From Microbacterium terregens (GTDB lineage Bacteria > Pseudomonadota > Alphaproteobacteria > Sphingomonadales > Sphingomonadaceae), in NCBI RefSeq assembly GCF_027922045.1, contig NZ_BSEX01000004.1, positions 186,001 through 250,000 of the forward strand: DNA of 64,000 nt, given 5' to 3'. The first letter of the stretch is position 1; every line of letters starts with the position of its first letter. The translations under genes were made by a program, and so were the position numbers. The notes under the pieces are model-generated. The model was not told the origin of the DNA, made no database searches, and saw only the letters and a list, made by a program, of their open reading frames with translations. This document shows, piece by piece, positions 57,995 to 64,000 of this stretch.

Positions 57995-58661
57995 TCAGCC
58001 CGGCCGTCGCATCGCCCGCTCGATCGCCGGCCGATCAAAGGCATGCTCGGCATATTGGCCATCCCGTTCCACCCAATGCAGGAACAGGTGCGCGGACCAG
58101 CTGTTCGGATTGGGCTCAAGCCGCCCGTGCAGCCGGTGCGTTCCCTGGTAGAGGACGGCATCGCCCGGCGCCATTGCCACGGATCCATATCTGCGCGATC
58201 CGAAATCTTCCGTCACCTCACCCGTCGGCCGCTCCCCCGCCTCGGTCGCGACGGAGAGCGCCCAGGGCTTGTCCTCCCCATAGGCGATGGTCAGCGAGAG
58301 GCTGTGCTCGCAGGAAGGCCGGTCATAATGGACTCGGCAGATGTCCCCCTGCTGATAAGCCCGGAAATAGGCGTAGGTGGGCAGCAGCGCCCGCCCTGTC
58401 GCCTGGGCCATGCGCGGGGTTAGCCCCCAGAGAAAAGCTAGCATCGGGGCATACTGGTACGCGTAAAGCTCGATGGCCCGCCCGCGCAGCAACGGTCCTT
58501 CCGCCACAAAGGACTGCAGTGGCCTGCCGGCCGCCTCCAAAATCGGCGCGCATCCGCATGTAGAAGGCGTCGAGAATCTCGCGTGGAAATAACCCCCGAA
58601 GCGGGACATAGCCATCCCGCCAGTAGGTTTCTGTCTCGGAAGCTCGATCCTGGTCCGTCAT
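57995..58661 (-). pseudogene. 2OG-Fe(II) oxygenase-like gene with a one-base frameshift
   Basis: N-terminal part MTDQDRASETETYWRDGYVPLRGLFPREILDAFYMRMRADF is in one frame; the rest (LEAAGRPLQSFVAEGPLLRG to RPAIERAMRRPG) is in another. Removing one base from the AAAA run at 58539-58542 joins them without a gap, giving about 221 residues. The C-terminal part has HYD and a later TH/LH (GTHRLHG) that resemble the His-x-Asp...His iron site of 2-oxoglutarate oxygenases, and the remote Arg may be in SWSAHLFLHW or beyond. It may be a real inactivated gene or an assembly error. Convergent with the TSUP gene. Confidence 0.75.
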
Positions 58662-58703
58662 GAGATCAGAATACGGATGTCGCAGCACGAGTGCGAGCGC
58701 CTT

Positions 58704-59315
58704 CTATGCCGGCCGGCGCATGTGGAACAGCGCGTCTTCGGCGATTTCGAAGTAATCGGCCGGGCCGCCGCCCCGTACGATCGGGTGCGCACGGGCGGTC
58801 TGGTAGATGCCGTCTTCCAGCAGCGCCGTGTCGATGTGGATGCCGACTGCCTCGCCCAGCACCAGCCACTGGTCCAGCGCCCGGCCTTCCTTGGTCTCCA
58901 GCCGGACGATCTGGGTCACCTTGCACTCGAACTGGACCGGGCTGCCCGCCACCCGCGGCGCCGCCACCAGGCGGGAGGGCAGCGCCTCCAGCCCCGCAAG
59001 CGTGAACTCGTCCGCATCGGCCGATGCCGAACTCGCGTTCATCGCTTCTGCTTGCGCACGCGTCACCAGGTTCCAGACGAACTCGCCCGTCGCCTCGCAA
59101 TTGGCGAGGCTGTCCTTGCGGCCTTGGGAGGCGAAGCCGATCAGCGGCGGCCGATAGTTGAACGCGTTGAAGAAGCTGTACGGCGCGAGGTTGCGGCGGC
59201 CGTCGGCACCCAGCGTGCTGATCCAGCCGATCGGACGGGGCGCGACGATCGCGTTGAAGGGATCGTGCGGCAGGCGGTGCCCGTCGGCGGGCTCGTAGAA
59301 GTGGAAGTCGGTCAT
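58704..59315 (-). CDS. Flavin reductase family protein (FMN-binding split barrel)
   Basis: A 203-residue flavin reductase-like domain protein (FMN-binding split barrel, PF01613 type). IVAPRPIGWISTLGADGRRNLAPYSFFNAFNYRPPLIGFAS is the FMN-binding start; LVTRAQAEAMNASSA and ECKVTQIVRL follow. Such proteins reduce FMN with NAD(P)H or bind flavin for other reactions. ATG 59315 has GGAGCGGG upstream. Alone on its strand between the oxygenase pseudogene and a divergent cytochrome gene; it could supply reduced flavin to flavin-dependent halogenases, although those lie 55 kb away. Confidence 0.9.
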   Translation of the reverse strand: MTDFHFYEPADGHRLPHDPFNAIVAPRPIGWISTLGADGRRNLAPYSFFNAFNYRPPLIGFASQGRKDSLANCEATGEFVWNLVTRAQAEAMNASSASADADEFTLAGLEALPSRLVAAPRVAGSPVQFECKVTQIVRLETKEGRALDQWLVLGEAVGIHIDTALLEDGIYQTARAHPIVRGGGPADYFEIAEDALFHMRRPA

Positions 59316-59384
59316 GCCCGCTCCTAACGCGCGAGCCGGCCGGGGGGCTACCCGCAGGCAGCCGCACGGTCTATCGTTCTGCCG

Positions 59385-60098
59385 GTGAGCCGCCAGCCGC
59401 CCCGCGCCGTCTATCGGCACCGTCCGCTCACCCGGCTGTGGCACTGGGTCAACGCCGTCGCAATCTTCGTGATGATCGGCAGCGGGCTCATGATCCTGAA
59501 CGCCCACCCCCAGCTCTACTGGGGCGACTATGGCGCGAACTTCGACCACGCCTGGATCCGCTTCGACCGGTTCCCGGGCTGGATCACGATCCCGTCGACC
59601 TACAATCTCGCGCTTGCGCGCCGCTGGCACCTGTTCTTCGCGCTGGTGCTCGCGTTCGGATTGCTGATCTTCCTGATCGGCAGCCTCCTCAACCGGCACC
59701 TCTCCCGCGACCTCGCGATCCGCCGGGGCGAGTTTTCGCGGCGGCACCTCTGGGCGGACTTCCGCGCCCACCTCGCGTTTCGCTTCCACGATCCGGAGGC
59801 GCCGCGCGACTACAACAGCTTCCAGAAGCTCAGCTACATCGCGATCCTGTTCGTCGCGCTGCCGGTGGTGATCCTGACCGGCCTCACCCTCTCGCCCGGC
59901 ATGAACGCGGCCTGGCCCTGGCTGCTCGACCTGTTCGGTGGCCGCGCCTCGGCGAGGTCGATGCACTTCCTCGCCGCCGCCGCCATCACGCTCTTCACGG
60001 TGGTGCACCTCGTGCTCGTGATCCTCGCCGGCCCGATCAACGAAGTGCGCTCGATGATCACCGGCTGGTGGCGCGTACCCGAAGAGGAGCAGCCATGA
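59385..60098 (+). CDS. Cytochrome b/b6 domain membrane protein
   Basis: Haem-b membrane anchor, 237 residues, GTG start. Histidines on hydrophobic helices: His20 (LTRLWHWVN), His82 (RRWHLFFAL), His194 (SMHFLAAA) and His208 (TVVHLVLVIL), a pattern for two haems in a b561-like four-helix bundle. Large loops between helices 1 and 2 (about 40-75) and helices 2 and 3. It overlaps by ATGA with the molybdopterin oxidoreductase gene, suggesting electron transfer from that protein to the quinone pool or the reverse. Confidence 0.9.
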   Translation: MSRQPPRAVYRHRPLTRLWHWVNAVAIFVMIGSGLMILNAHPQLYWGDYGANFDHAWIRFDRFPGWITIPSTYNLALARRWHLFFALVLAFGLLIFLIGSLLNRHLSRDLAIRRGEFSRRHLWADFRAHLAFRFHDPEAPRDYNSFQKLSYIAILFVALPVVILTGLTLSPGMNAAWPWLLDLFGGRASARSMHFLAAAAITLFTVVHLVLVILAGPINEVRSMITGWWRVPEEEQP

Positions 60099-60856
60099 GC
60101 CGCATCCTCACCCGCCGCCGCGTGCTCGCCGGCATGACCGCAGGCGCCGCGGGCTTCGTTTCCGGTTGCGACCAGCTGGGCGAGTCGCCCGCCGTTCGTG
60201 GCCTGCTGTTCAAGGGCGAGGACGCGCAGCGCTGGCTGCAGCGCGGGCTCACCGCCCGCAACGCACTCGCGCCCGAATACCGCCCTGATCAGCGCTCGCC
60301 GATCTTCCGCTCCAACGGCACTGCACGACCCGACACGCCCGCCTATGCCGCGCATGCGGCCAGCGCGTTCGCCGACTGGCGGCTCGCCATCGACGGCCTG
60401 GTCGCGCGGCCGTTGTCGCTCTCGATGGCGCAGATCCGCTCGATGCCCGCGCGTGCCCAGATCACCCGCCACGATTGCGTGGAGGGGTGGAGCGCGATCG
60501 GCAAATGGAGCGGCCCCCGCCTGTCGCGCCTGCTCGACCTCGCCGGCCTGCGCGACCAGGCCCGTTACATCGTCTTCCACTGCGCCGACCGGCTGGGCGG
60601 GCGGCCGTATTACGAATCGATCGACCTGATCGACGCCTTCCACCCGCAGACGATCCTCGCCTGGGCGATGAACGATGCGCTCCTGCCGATCCCCAACGGC
60701 GCACCGCTGCGCCTCAGGGTCGAGCGCCAGCTCGGCTACAAGCACGCGAAATATGTCGAGCGGATAGAGGCGGTGGCGAGCCTGGACGGCATCGCCGGCG
60801 GCAAGGGAGGGCTCTGGGAGGACATCGCCGACTACGATTGGTACGCCGGCATCTGA
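60095..60856 (+). CDS. Molybdopterin-dependent oxidoreductase (sulfite oxidase fold), exported
   Basis: A 253-residue SUOX-fold protein. The N-terminus TRRRVLAG looks like a twin-arginine signal, and Cys25 in FVSGC could be a lipobox. The molybdenum-ligating cysteine is Cys128 in ITRHDCVEGW, followed by GKWSGPRLSRLLDLAG, FHCADRLGGRPYYESIDLIDAF and NGAPLRLRVERQLGYKHAKYVERIEAV, all characteristic. Partner of the cytochrome b gene just upstream. Substrate unknown; MsrP-type methionine sulfoxide reductase has a similar arrangement (MsrP plus haem anchor MsrQ), but the anchor here is not of the MsrQ type. Confidence 0.88.
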   Translation: MSRILTRRRVLAGMTAGAAGFVSGCDQLGESPAVRGLLFKGEDAQRWLQRGLTARNALAPEYRPDQRSPIFRSNGTARPDTPAYAAHAASAFADWRLAIDGLVARPLSLSMAQIRSMPARAQITRHDCVEGWSAIGKWSGPRLSRLLDLAGLRDQARYIVFHCADRLGGRPYYESIDLIDAFHPQTILAWAMNDALLPIPNGAPLRLRVERQLGYKHAKYVERIEAVASLDGIAGGKGGLWEDIADYDWYAGI

Positions 60857-60860
60857 CGCC

Positions 60861-61562
60861 TCAGTCGGCGGAGAACGCCGGCTCCAGCGCGTTGATGCCG
60901 GCATGGACCCGTGCCTCGATCTCGGCGCGGGAGAGGCCGGCCGGGATCGGCGTGCCGAAGCGCAGCGTGATGGTGCCCGCATGCTTCACGCCCTTGCGCG
61001 GCCACAGCGGCCCGCTGTCGAGCGCGACCGGCACCACCGGCATCGCCAGCGCCTTGTAGAGGCCGGCGAAGCCCGAGCGCAGCGGCGGCGTCTCGCCCGG
61101 CAGGACGCGGGTGCCCTCCGGGAAGATCAGCACCGCGCGGCCGGCGCGGCGCGCTTCCTTGGCCTCGCGCAGCATCGCCCGCAGCGCGTCGGCGCCGCCC
61201 GCCCGGTCGATGCCGATGCTGCCGTAGCGCTGCGCCGCACGGCCCCAGAACGGGATCTGAGTCAGTTCGCGCTTCATCACGATCACCGGCGCGCCGATCC
61301 GCCACGCCAGTTCCAGCGTCTCGAACATCGCCTGGTGCTTGGCCGCGAACAGGAACGGTCCGTGGGGAATTTCCCCCTCGATCCTGACATGGATGTCGAG
61401 CAGCCAGCGGGCGAGTGCGCCCTGGGCGCGTGCCCATCCTTCCGCATGGCGCCGCAGCGCCCGGGGCCCCGCCAGCGCGACCAGCGGCGCGGCGAGAACG
61501 ATGGCGATCGTGAGGGCATAGAACACGAGGTTGAACGCAAGCGTCCGCAGCCAGGCGATCAT
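60861..61562 (-). CDS. plsC: 1-acyl-sn-glycerol-3-phosphate acyltransferase
   Basis: Membrane acyltransferase making phosphatidate, 233 residues. N-terminal hydrophobic segment (about 8-30); catalytic motif as H76-x4-E81 in AKHQAMFET (the aspartate is replaced by glutamate, as in many alphaproteobacterial homologues); FPEGTR at 147-152. C-terminal VVPVALDSGPLWPR is also usual. Last gene of ftsE-ftsX-ydcF-plsC; ATG overlaps the ydcF-like stop by 4 bp. Confidence 0.93.
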   Translation of the reverse strand: MIAWLRTLAFNLVFYALTIAIVLAAPLVALAGPRALRRHAEGWARAQGALARWLLDIHVRIEGEIPHGPFLFAAKHQAMFETLELAWRIGAPVIVMKRELTQIPFWGRAAQRYGSIGIDRAGGADALRAMLREAKEARRAGRAVLIFPEGTRVLPGETPPLRSGFAGLYKALAMPVVPVALDSGPLWPRKGVKHAGTITLRFGTPIPAGLSRAEIEARVHAGINALEPAFSAD

Positions 61563-62098
61563 ACGCCCAGCCCCAGCCACAGGACCACGCGCCGGACCAG
61601 ATATTTGTTGTACTCGTCGAACAGGATGCCGAAGCGCGGCGTGCCGGGCACGGGATCGGCGATCACCTCCACCCGATCGTCCAGCGCATGGCGAAGCTCC
61701 AGGGCGGCGCGTGCCATGTGCCAGTCCGACGTCACCAGTCGCACGGTGCCATAGCCGTGGGCCCGGACCCAGTCCGCGGTCTCGTCGGCATTGGAGCGGG
61801 TATCGACCGCCTCATGGCCCAGGTCCACGCAGCAGGCGAACACCCGCGCCGGCACCTTGTAGGCAACGGCCAGTTCGCCGGGGCGCACGTCCGGGTCGAC
61901 GCCGGTCACCAGCATCCGCTTGGCCTTGCCGGCGCGCACGACCGCCAGGCCACGGTCGATCCGGCCGGGCGCGCCGGTCGGCACGACCACCGCGTCGGTC
62001 ACCAACCCGTCCGGTGCGGGGCGCGGCAGCGCGACGGTGAACAGCGCGAAGCCCAGGACCCAGGCGATCAGCGCCACCGAGAACAGCCGCCAGATCAC
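61559..62098 (-). CDS. YdcF/ElyC family protein (DUF218)
   Basis: A 179-residue DUF218 protein with one N-terminal transmembrane helix (about 2-22). DAVVVPTGAPGRIDRGLAVV, AKRMLVTGV, ADETADWVRAHGY and VRLVTSDWHMARAALELR match the family, whose members concern envelope or peptidoglycan precursors (ElyC, SanA) without a settled reaction. Starts with GTG that overlaps the ftsX stop by 4 bp, so tightly coupled to cell-division and membrane-lipid genes. Confidence 0.9.
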   Translation of the reverse strand: MIWRLFSVALIAWVLGFALFTVALPRPAPDGLVTDAVVVPTGAPGRIDRGLAVVRAGKAKRMLVTGVDPDVRPGELAVAYKVPARVFACCVDLGHEAVDTRSNADETADWVRAHGYGTVRLVTSDWHMARAALELRHALDDRVEVIADPVPGTPRFGILFDEYNKYLVRRVVLWLGLGV

Positions 62099-62976
62099 AG
62101 CACCTGCCCCAGCGCGCGCAGCACCGCGATGCGCGCGGCGACCATCGCCAGCAGCATGAAGGCGATCGGCGTGGCGACGATCAGCAGCCAGTCGACCGTC
62201 GACAGCGCGAGCCCGGCGAGCACCTGCGACTCCAGGCCGCCGATCTGCAGCCCCACCACCAGCACGACCGCGAGACCCGCGACGGTGCCGATCAACCCGC
62301 CCGTCAGCGTGTCGACGGCGATCCGCTGCTGGAACAGGCGGGCGATCTGGACATCGGTGGCGCCGAGCATGTGGAGGATGTCGATGGTCCCGCGGTGCGT
62401 GTCCAGTCCCGCGCGCGCGGAAAGCAGCACGACCGCAGCCGTCGCGGTCGCCATCACCGCGACCAGGCCGAATGCGACCCAGCCAAGGGTGCGCAGGAAA
62501 CCGCGCACCGGCGCCAGCCAGCTCGCGTGCCAGTCGACCCGGGCAGCCGGGGTGGCGGCGTGGGCGATGCGGGTCACTGCAGCAACGGCCGTGTCGTCGC
62601 TCTGCCGCAGGTCCACGTCCACCATCGCCGGGATCGGCAGGTCGGCATTCAGCCCCGCCTCTCCCAACCAGGGGCGCATCAGCTCGGCTAGTTCGGCCCG
62701 GTCCACTTCGACGGCCTGCGCCACCATCGGCGCCTTGCGCAGTCCGGCGAGCAGCCGTGCGACCGCGGCATCGCGCTTGGCAGCGTCCGCCTCCACCACC
62801 TGCACGGTCAGCCGGCCGGCGAGCTGCCGGTCCAGCGCGCTGCCGGCACCCGCGACCGACAGACCCATGGCTGCCGCCAGCACCGTCAGGAAGATCATGA
62901 TGGCCATGATCCACACCATGGTGCGCCGTCCCTGCCGGTCGCCCAGCAGGCGCCGGTCGCTTGCGCGCATCGCCAT
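62095..62976 (-). CDS. ftsX: Cell division protein FtsX
   Basis: Transmembrane partner of FtsE that controls peptidoglycan hydrolases at the septum, 293 residues. N-terminal TM (about 21-43), periplasmic domain (about 45-150), then three TM helices (LGWVAFGLVAVMATATAAVVLLSA; GGLIGTVAGLAVVLVVG; WLLIVATPIAFMLLAMVAA), and cytoplasmic segment TIDILHMLGATDVQIARLFQQR typical of FtsX. ATG overlaps the ftsE stop by 1 bp (TGATG). Confidence 0.92.
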   Translation of the reverse strand: MAMRASDRRLLGDRQGRRTMVWIMAIMIFLTVLAAAMGLSVAGAGSALDRQLAGRLTVQVVEADAAKRDAAVARLLAGLRKAPMVAQAVEVDRAELAELMRPWLGEAGLNADLPIPAMVDVDLRQSDDTAVAAVTRIAHAATPAARVDWHASWLAPVRGFLRTLGWVAFGLVAVMATATAAVVLLSARAGLDTHRGTIDILHMLGATDVQIARLFQQRIAVDTLTGGLIGTVAGLAVVLVVGLQIGGLESQVLAGLALSTVDWLLIVATPIAFMLLAMVAARIAVLRALGQVL

Positions 62977-63686
62977 CAGCGCACCCCGGCGGAAGCGGGC
63001 GGAAAGCGCATCTGGCCGGTCGGATCGATCAGCTTGCCCCGCTCCAGCCGCATCATGCGCGCAGCCGGGATCCGCTGGAGCAGCTCATAGTCATGGGTCG
63101 CCACCACCACCGTGGTTCCCAGCCGGTTGAGCGAATCGAACAGGTGGAGCAGCCGCTCGGCCATGTCGGGGTCGACGTTGCCGGTCGGCTCGTCCGCCAC
63201 CAGGATCTCGGGCCGGCCGATCACCGCGCGCGCGATCGCGATGCGCTGCTGCTCGCCGCCCGACAGCGTCGGGGGTGGTGCGTCGGCGCGGTCGGACAGC
63301 CCTACCCAGGCGAGCATCTCGTTGACGGGCACCGCCACGTCCGCCTCCGGCACACCGGCCACCCGCAGCGGCAAGGCGATATTGTCATAGGCCGACAGGT
63401 GCGGGACCAGGCGGAAGTCCTGGAACACCACGCCGATACGCCGGCGAAAACCGGGCAGACGCGCACGCGGCAGCGTCACCGCATCCTCGCCGAACAGCCG
63501 GATCACGCCCCGGCTCGGCCGCTGCGCGAGGTAGAGGAGCTTCAAAAGCGAAGTCTTGCCCGCACCCGATGCGCCAGTGAGGAAATAGAAGGAGCCCGTC
63601 GTCAGCGTGAAGCTCACGTCCGACAGCGTCTCTGCCCCATTGCCGTAGCGAAGGCCGACATTCTCAAACTGTACGATACTGGCCAT
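62976..63686 (-). CDS. ftsE: Cell division ATP-binding protein FtsE
   Basis: ATPase of the FtsEX complex, 236 residues. Walker A GASGAGKT at 38-45, Q-loop GVVFQDFRLVPHLSAYDNIALPLRV, signature LSGGEQQRIAIARAVIGRPEILVADEPTGNVDPDM with Walker B, and ATHDYELL. QDFRLVPHLSAYDNIALPL is characteristic of FtsE. Start ATG 63686 is set by homology. It is divergent from a zinc-ribbon gene; the gap of 151 bp carries TTGCCA (63777-63782), but no clearly spaced -10. Confidence 0.95.
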   Translation of the reverse strand: MASIVQFENVGLRYGNGAETLSDVSFTLTTGSFYFLTGASGAGKTSLLKLLYLAQRPSRGVIRLFGEDAVTLPRARLPGFRRRIGVVFQDFRLVPHLSAYDNIALPLRVAGVPEADVAVPVNEMLAWVGLSDRADAPPPTLSGGEQQRIAIARAVIGRPEILVADEPTGNVDPDMAERLLHLFDSLNRLGTTVVVATHDYELLQRIPAARMMRLERGKLIDPTGQMRFPPASAGVR

Positions 63687-63837
63687 CGCTGGCGCCGGCC
63701 ACCCCGTTTGAAGCTTCGCGGGCGCCGCCATCGCACAGCCGCCGGACCTGCTCAAGCGGGGGACGCTGCTGCACCCTTGCCAGCACGGGTTTCCGCATGC
63801 TTAGGATCGCTATGCCCAGATCGGAATTGCCGCGTCG

Positions 63838-64000
63838 ATGATCCTCGAGTGCACCCAATGCCACATGCGCTATGTGGTGCCCGACCATGCGATCGGGCCC
63901 GACGGACGCACCGTCCGCTGCGCAAGCTGCAAGCACAGCTGGCTCCAGCGGCCACCGCTGCTGGACTTGGGCGCGGCGGAGGCACTTCCCGCGCAGGAGC
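63838..64000 (+). CDS. Zinc-ribbon domain protein (MJ0042 type), 5' end only
   Basis: The first 54 codons of a gene that continues past the right edge. Two CxxC pairs, Cys5/Cys8 (ECTQCHMRY) and Cys28/Cys31 (CASCKHSW), with [16 protein letters not shown] between, form the MJ0042-type zinc ribbon. Alphaproteobacterial genes of this type usually carry a later transmembrane segment. The position divergent to ftsE matches the common arrangement. Function unknown; the start is an ATG with no obvious strong ribosome site. Confidence 0.85.
   Translation, partial: MILECTQCHMRYVVPDHAIGPDGRTVRCASCKHSWLQRPPLLDLGAAEALPAQE

Overview
The window is chromosomal DNA from a GC-rich alphaproteobacterium, most likely a Sphingomonas or close relative. 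Evidence: a uniformly high GC coding style; a GTTC-N7-GTTC LexA box in front of an imuA-imuB-dnaE2 cassette; a tryptophan-halogenase/TonB-receptor carbohydrate locus; ftsE with a divergent MJ0042-type zinc-ribbon gene; and several families of short palindromic intergenic repeats that I associate with sphingomonads. The species assignment is inference. No phage, insertion sequence, integrase or CRISPR array was seen.

Layout. 1-11.2 kb: a polysaccharide-utilisation locus. Three tandem flavin-dependent halogenase-family genes (the first cut by the window edge) are divergent from a large TonB-dependent receptor, followed by a GH10 xylanase and a GH9 glucanase. A tRNA-Ser(GGA) gene closes this block at 11.4-11.5 kb. 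11.6-18.1 kb: a cyclophilin, a four-gene Mla-type lipid-transport operon (mlaE-mlaF-mlaD-auxiliary lipoprotein), a HAD-IB phosphatase and a DUF445 membrane protein. 18.3-24.8 kb: an RND efflux permease and adaptor with a candidate operator, a SIMPL-domain protein, a GlsB-type membrane protein and a TSUP permease. 25.0-31.4 kb: the SOS mutagenesis cassette imuA-imuB-dnaE2, with an unusually long ImuB. 31.5-36.3 kb: an M3 peptidase, a HAD hydrolase, a YggS-family protein, a ThiE/TenI-like protein and an unknown exported protein. 36.4-42.8 kb: DUF3576-leuS-lptE-holA, then prfC between two blocks of repeats. 43.2-53.8 kb: ppc, gyrB, a ZIP transporter, a DEAD-box helicase, recF, a small lipoprotein and dnaN. 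54.0-58.7 kb: an outer-membrane beta-barrel, a histidine phosphatase with an exported partner, rlmN, a second TSUP permease and a frameshifted 2OG-Fe(II) oxygenase. 58.7-64 kb: a flavin reductase-like protein, a cytochrome b/molybdopterin oxidoreductase pair, and the overlapping operon ftsE-ftsX-ydcF-plsC with a divergent zinc-ribbon gene cut by the right edge.

How the genes work together. The receptor, xylanase and glucanase fit uptake and breakdown of a plant cell-wall polysaccharide; the role of the halogenase-like enzymes there is not known. mlaEFD plus its lipoprotein, lptE, plsC and the beta-barrel proteins concern envelope lipids and the outer membrane. dnaN, recF, gyrB and holA are replication genes, with dnaN, recF and gyrB loosely clustered but no dnaA in view. 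ImuA, ImuB and DnaE2 form the damage-induced translesion module.

Most of the window is ordinary housekeeping sequence. The observations I consider most worth following are a long insertion with a 61-residue-period duplication in ImuB, a middle halogenase paralogue that has lost the catalytic lysine and the WxWxIP motif, an unassigned 19-bp palindrome in front of the efflux operon, a one-base frameshift in the 2OG oxygenase, and compensatory changes between two hairpin repeats. I did not find a clearly new multi-gene system.
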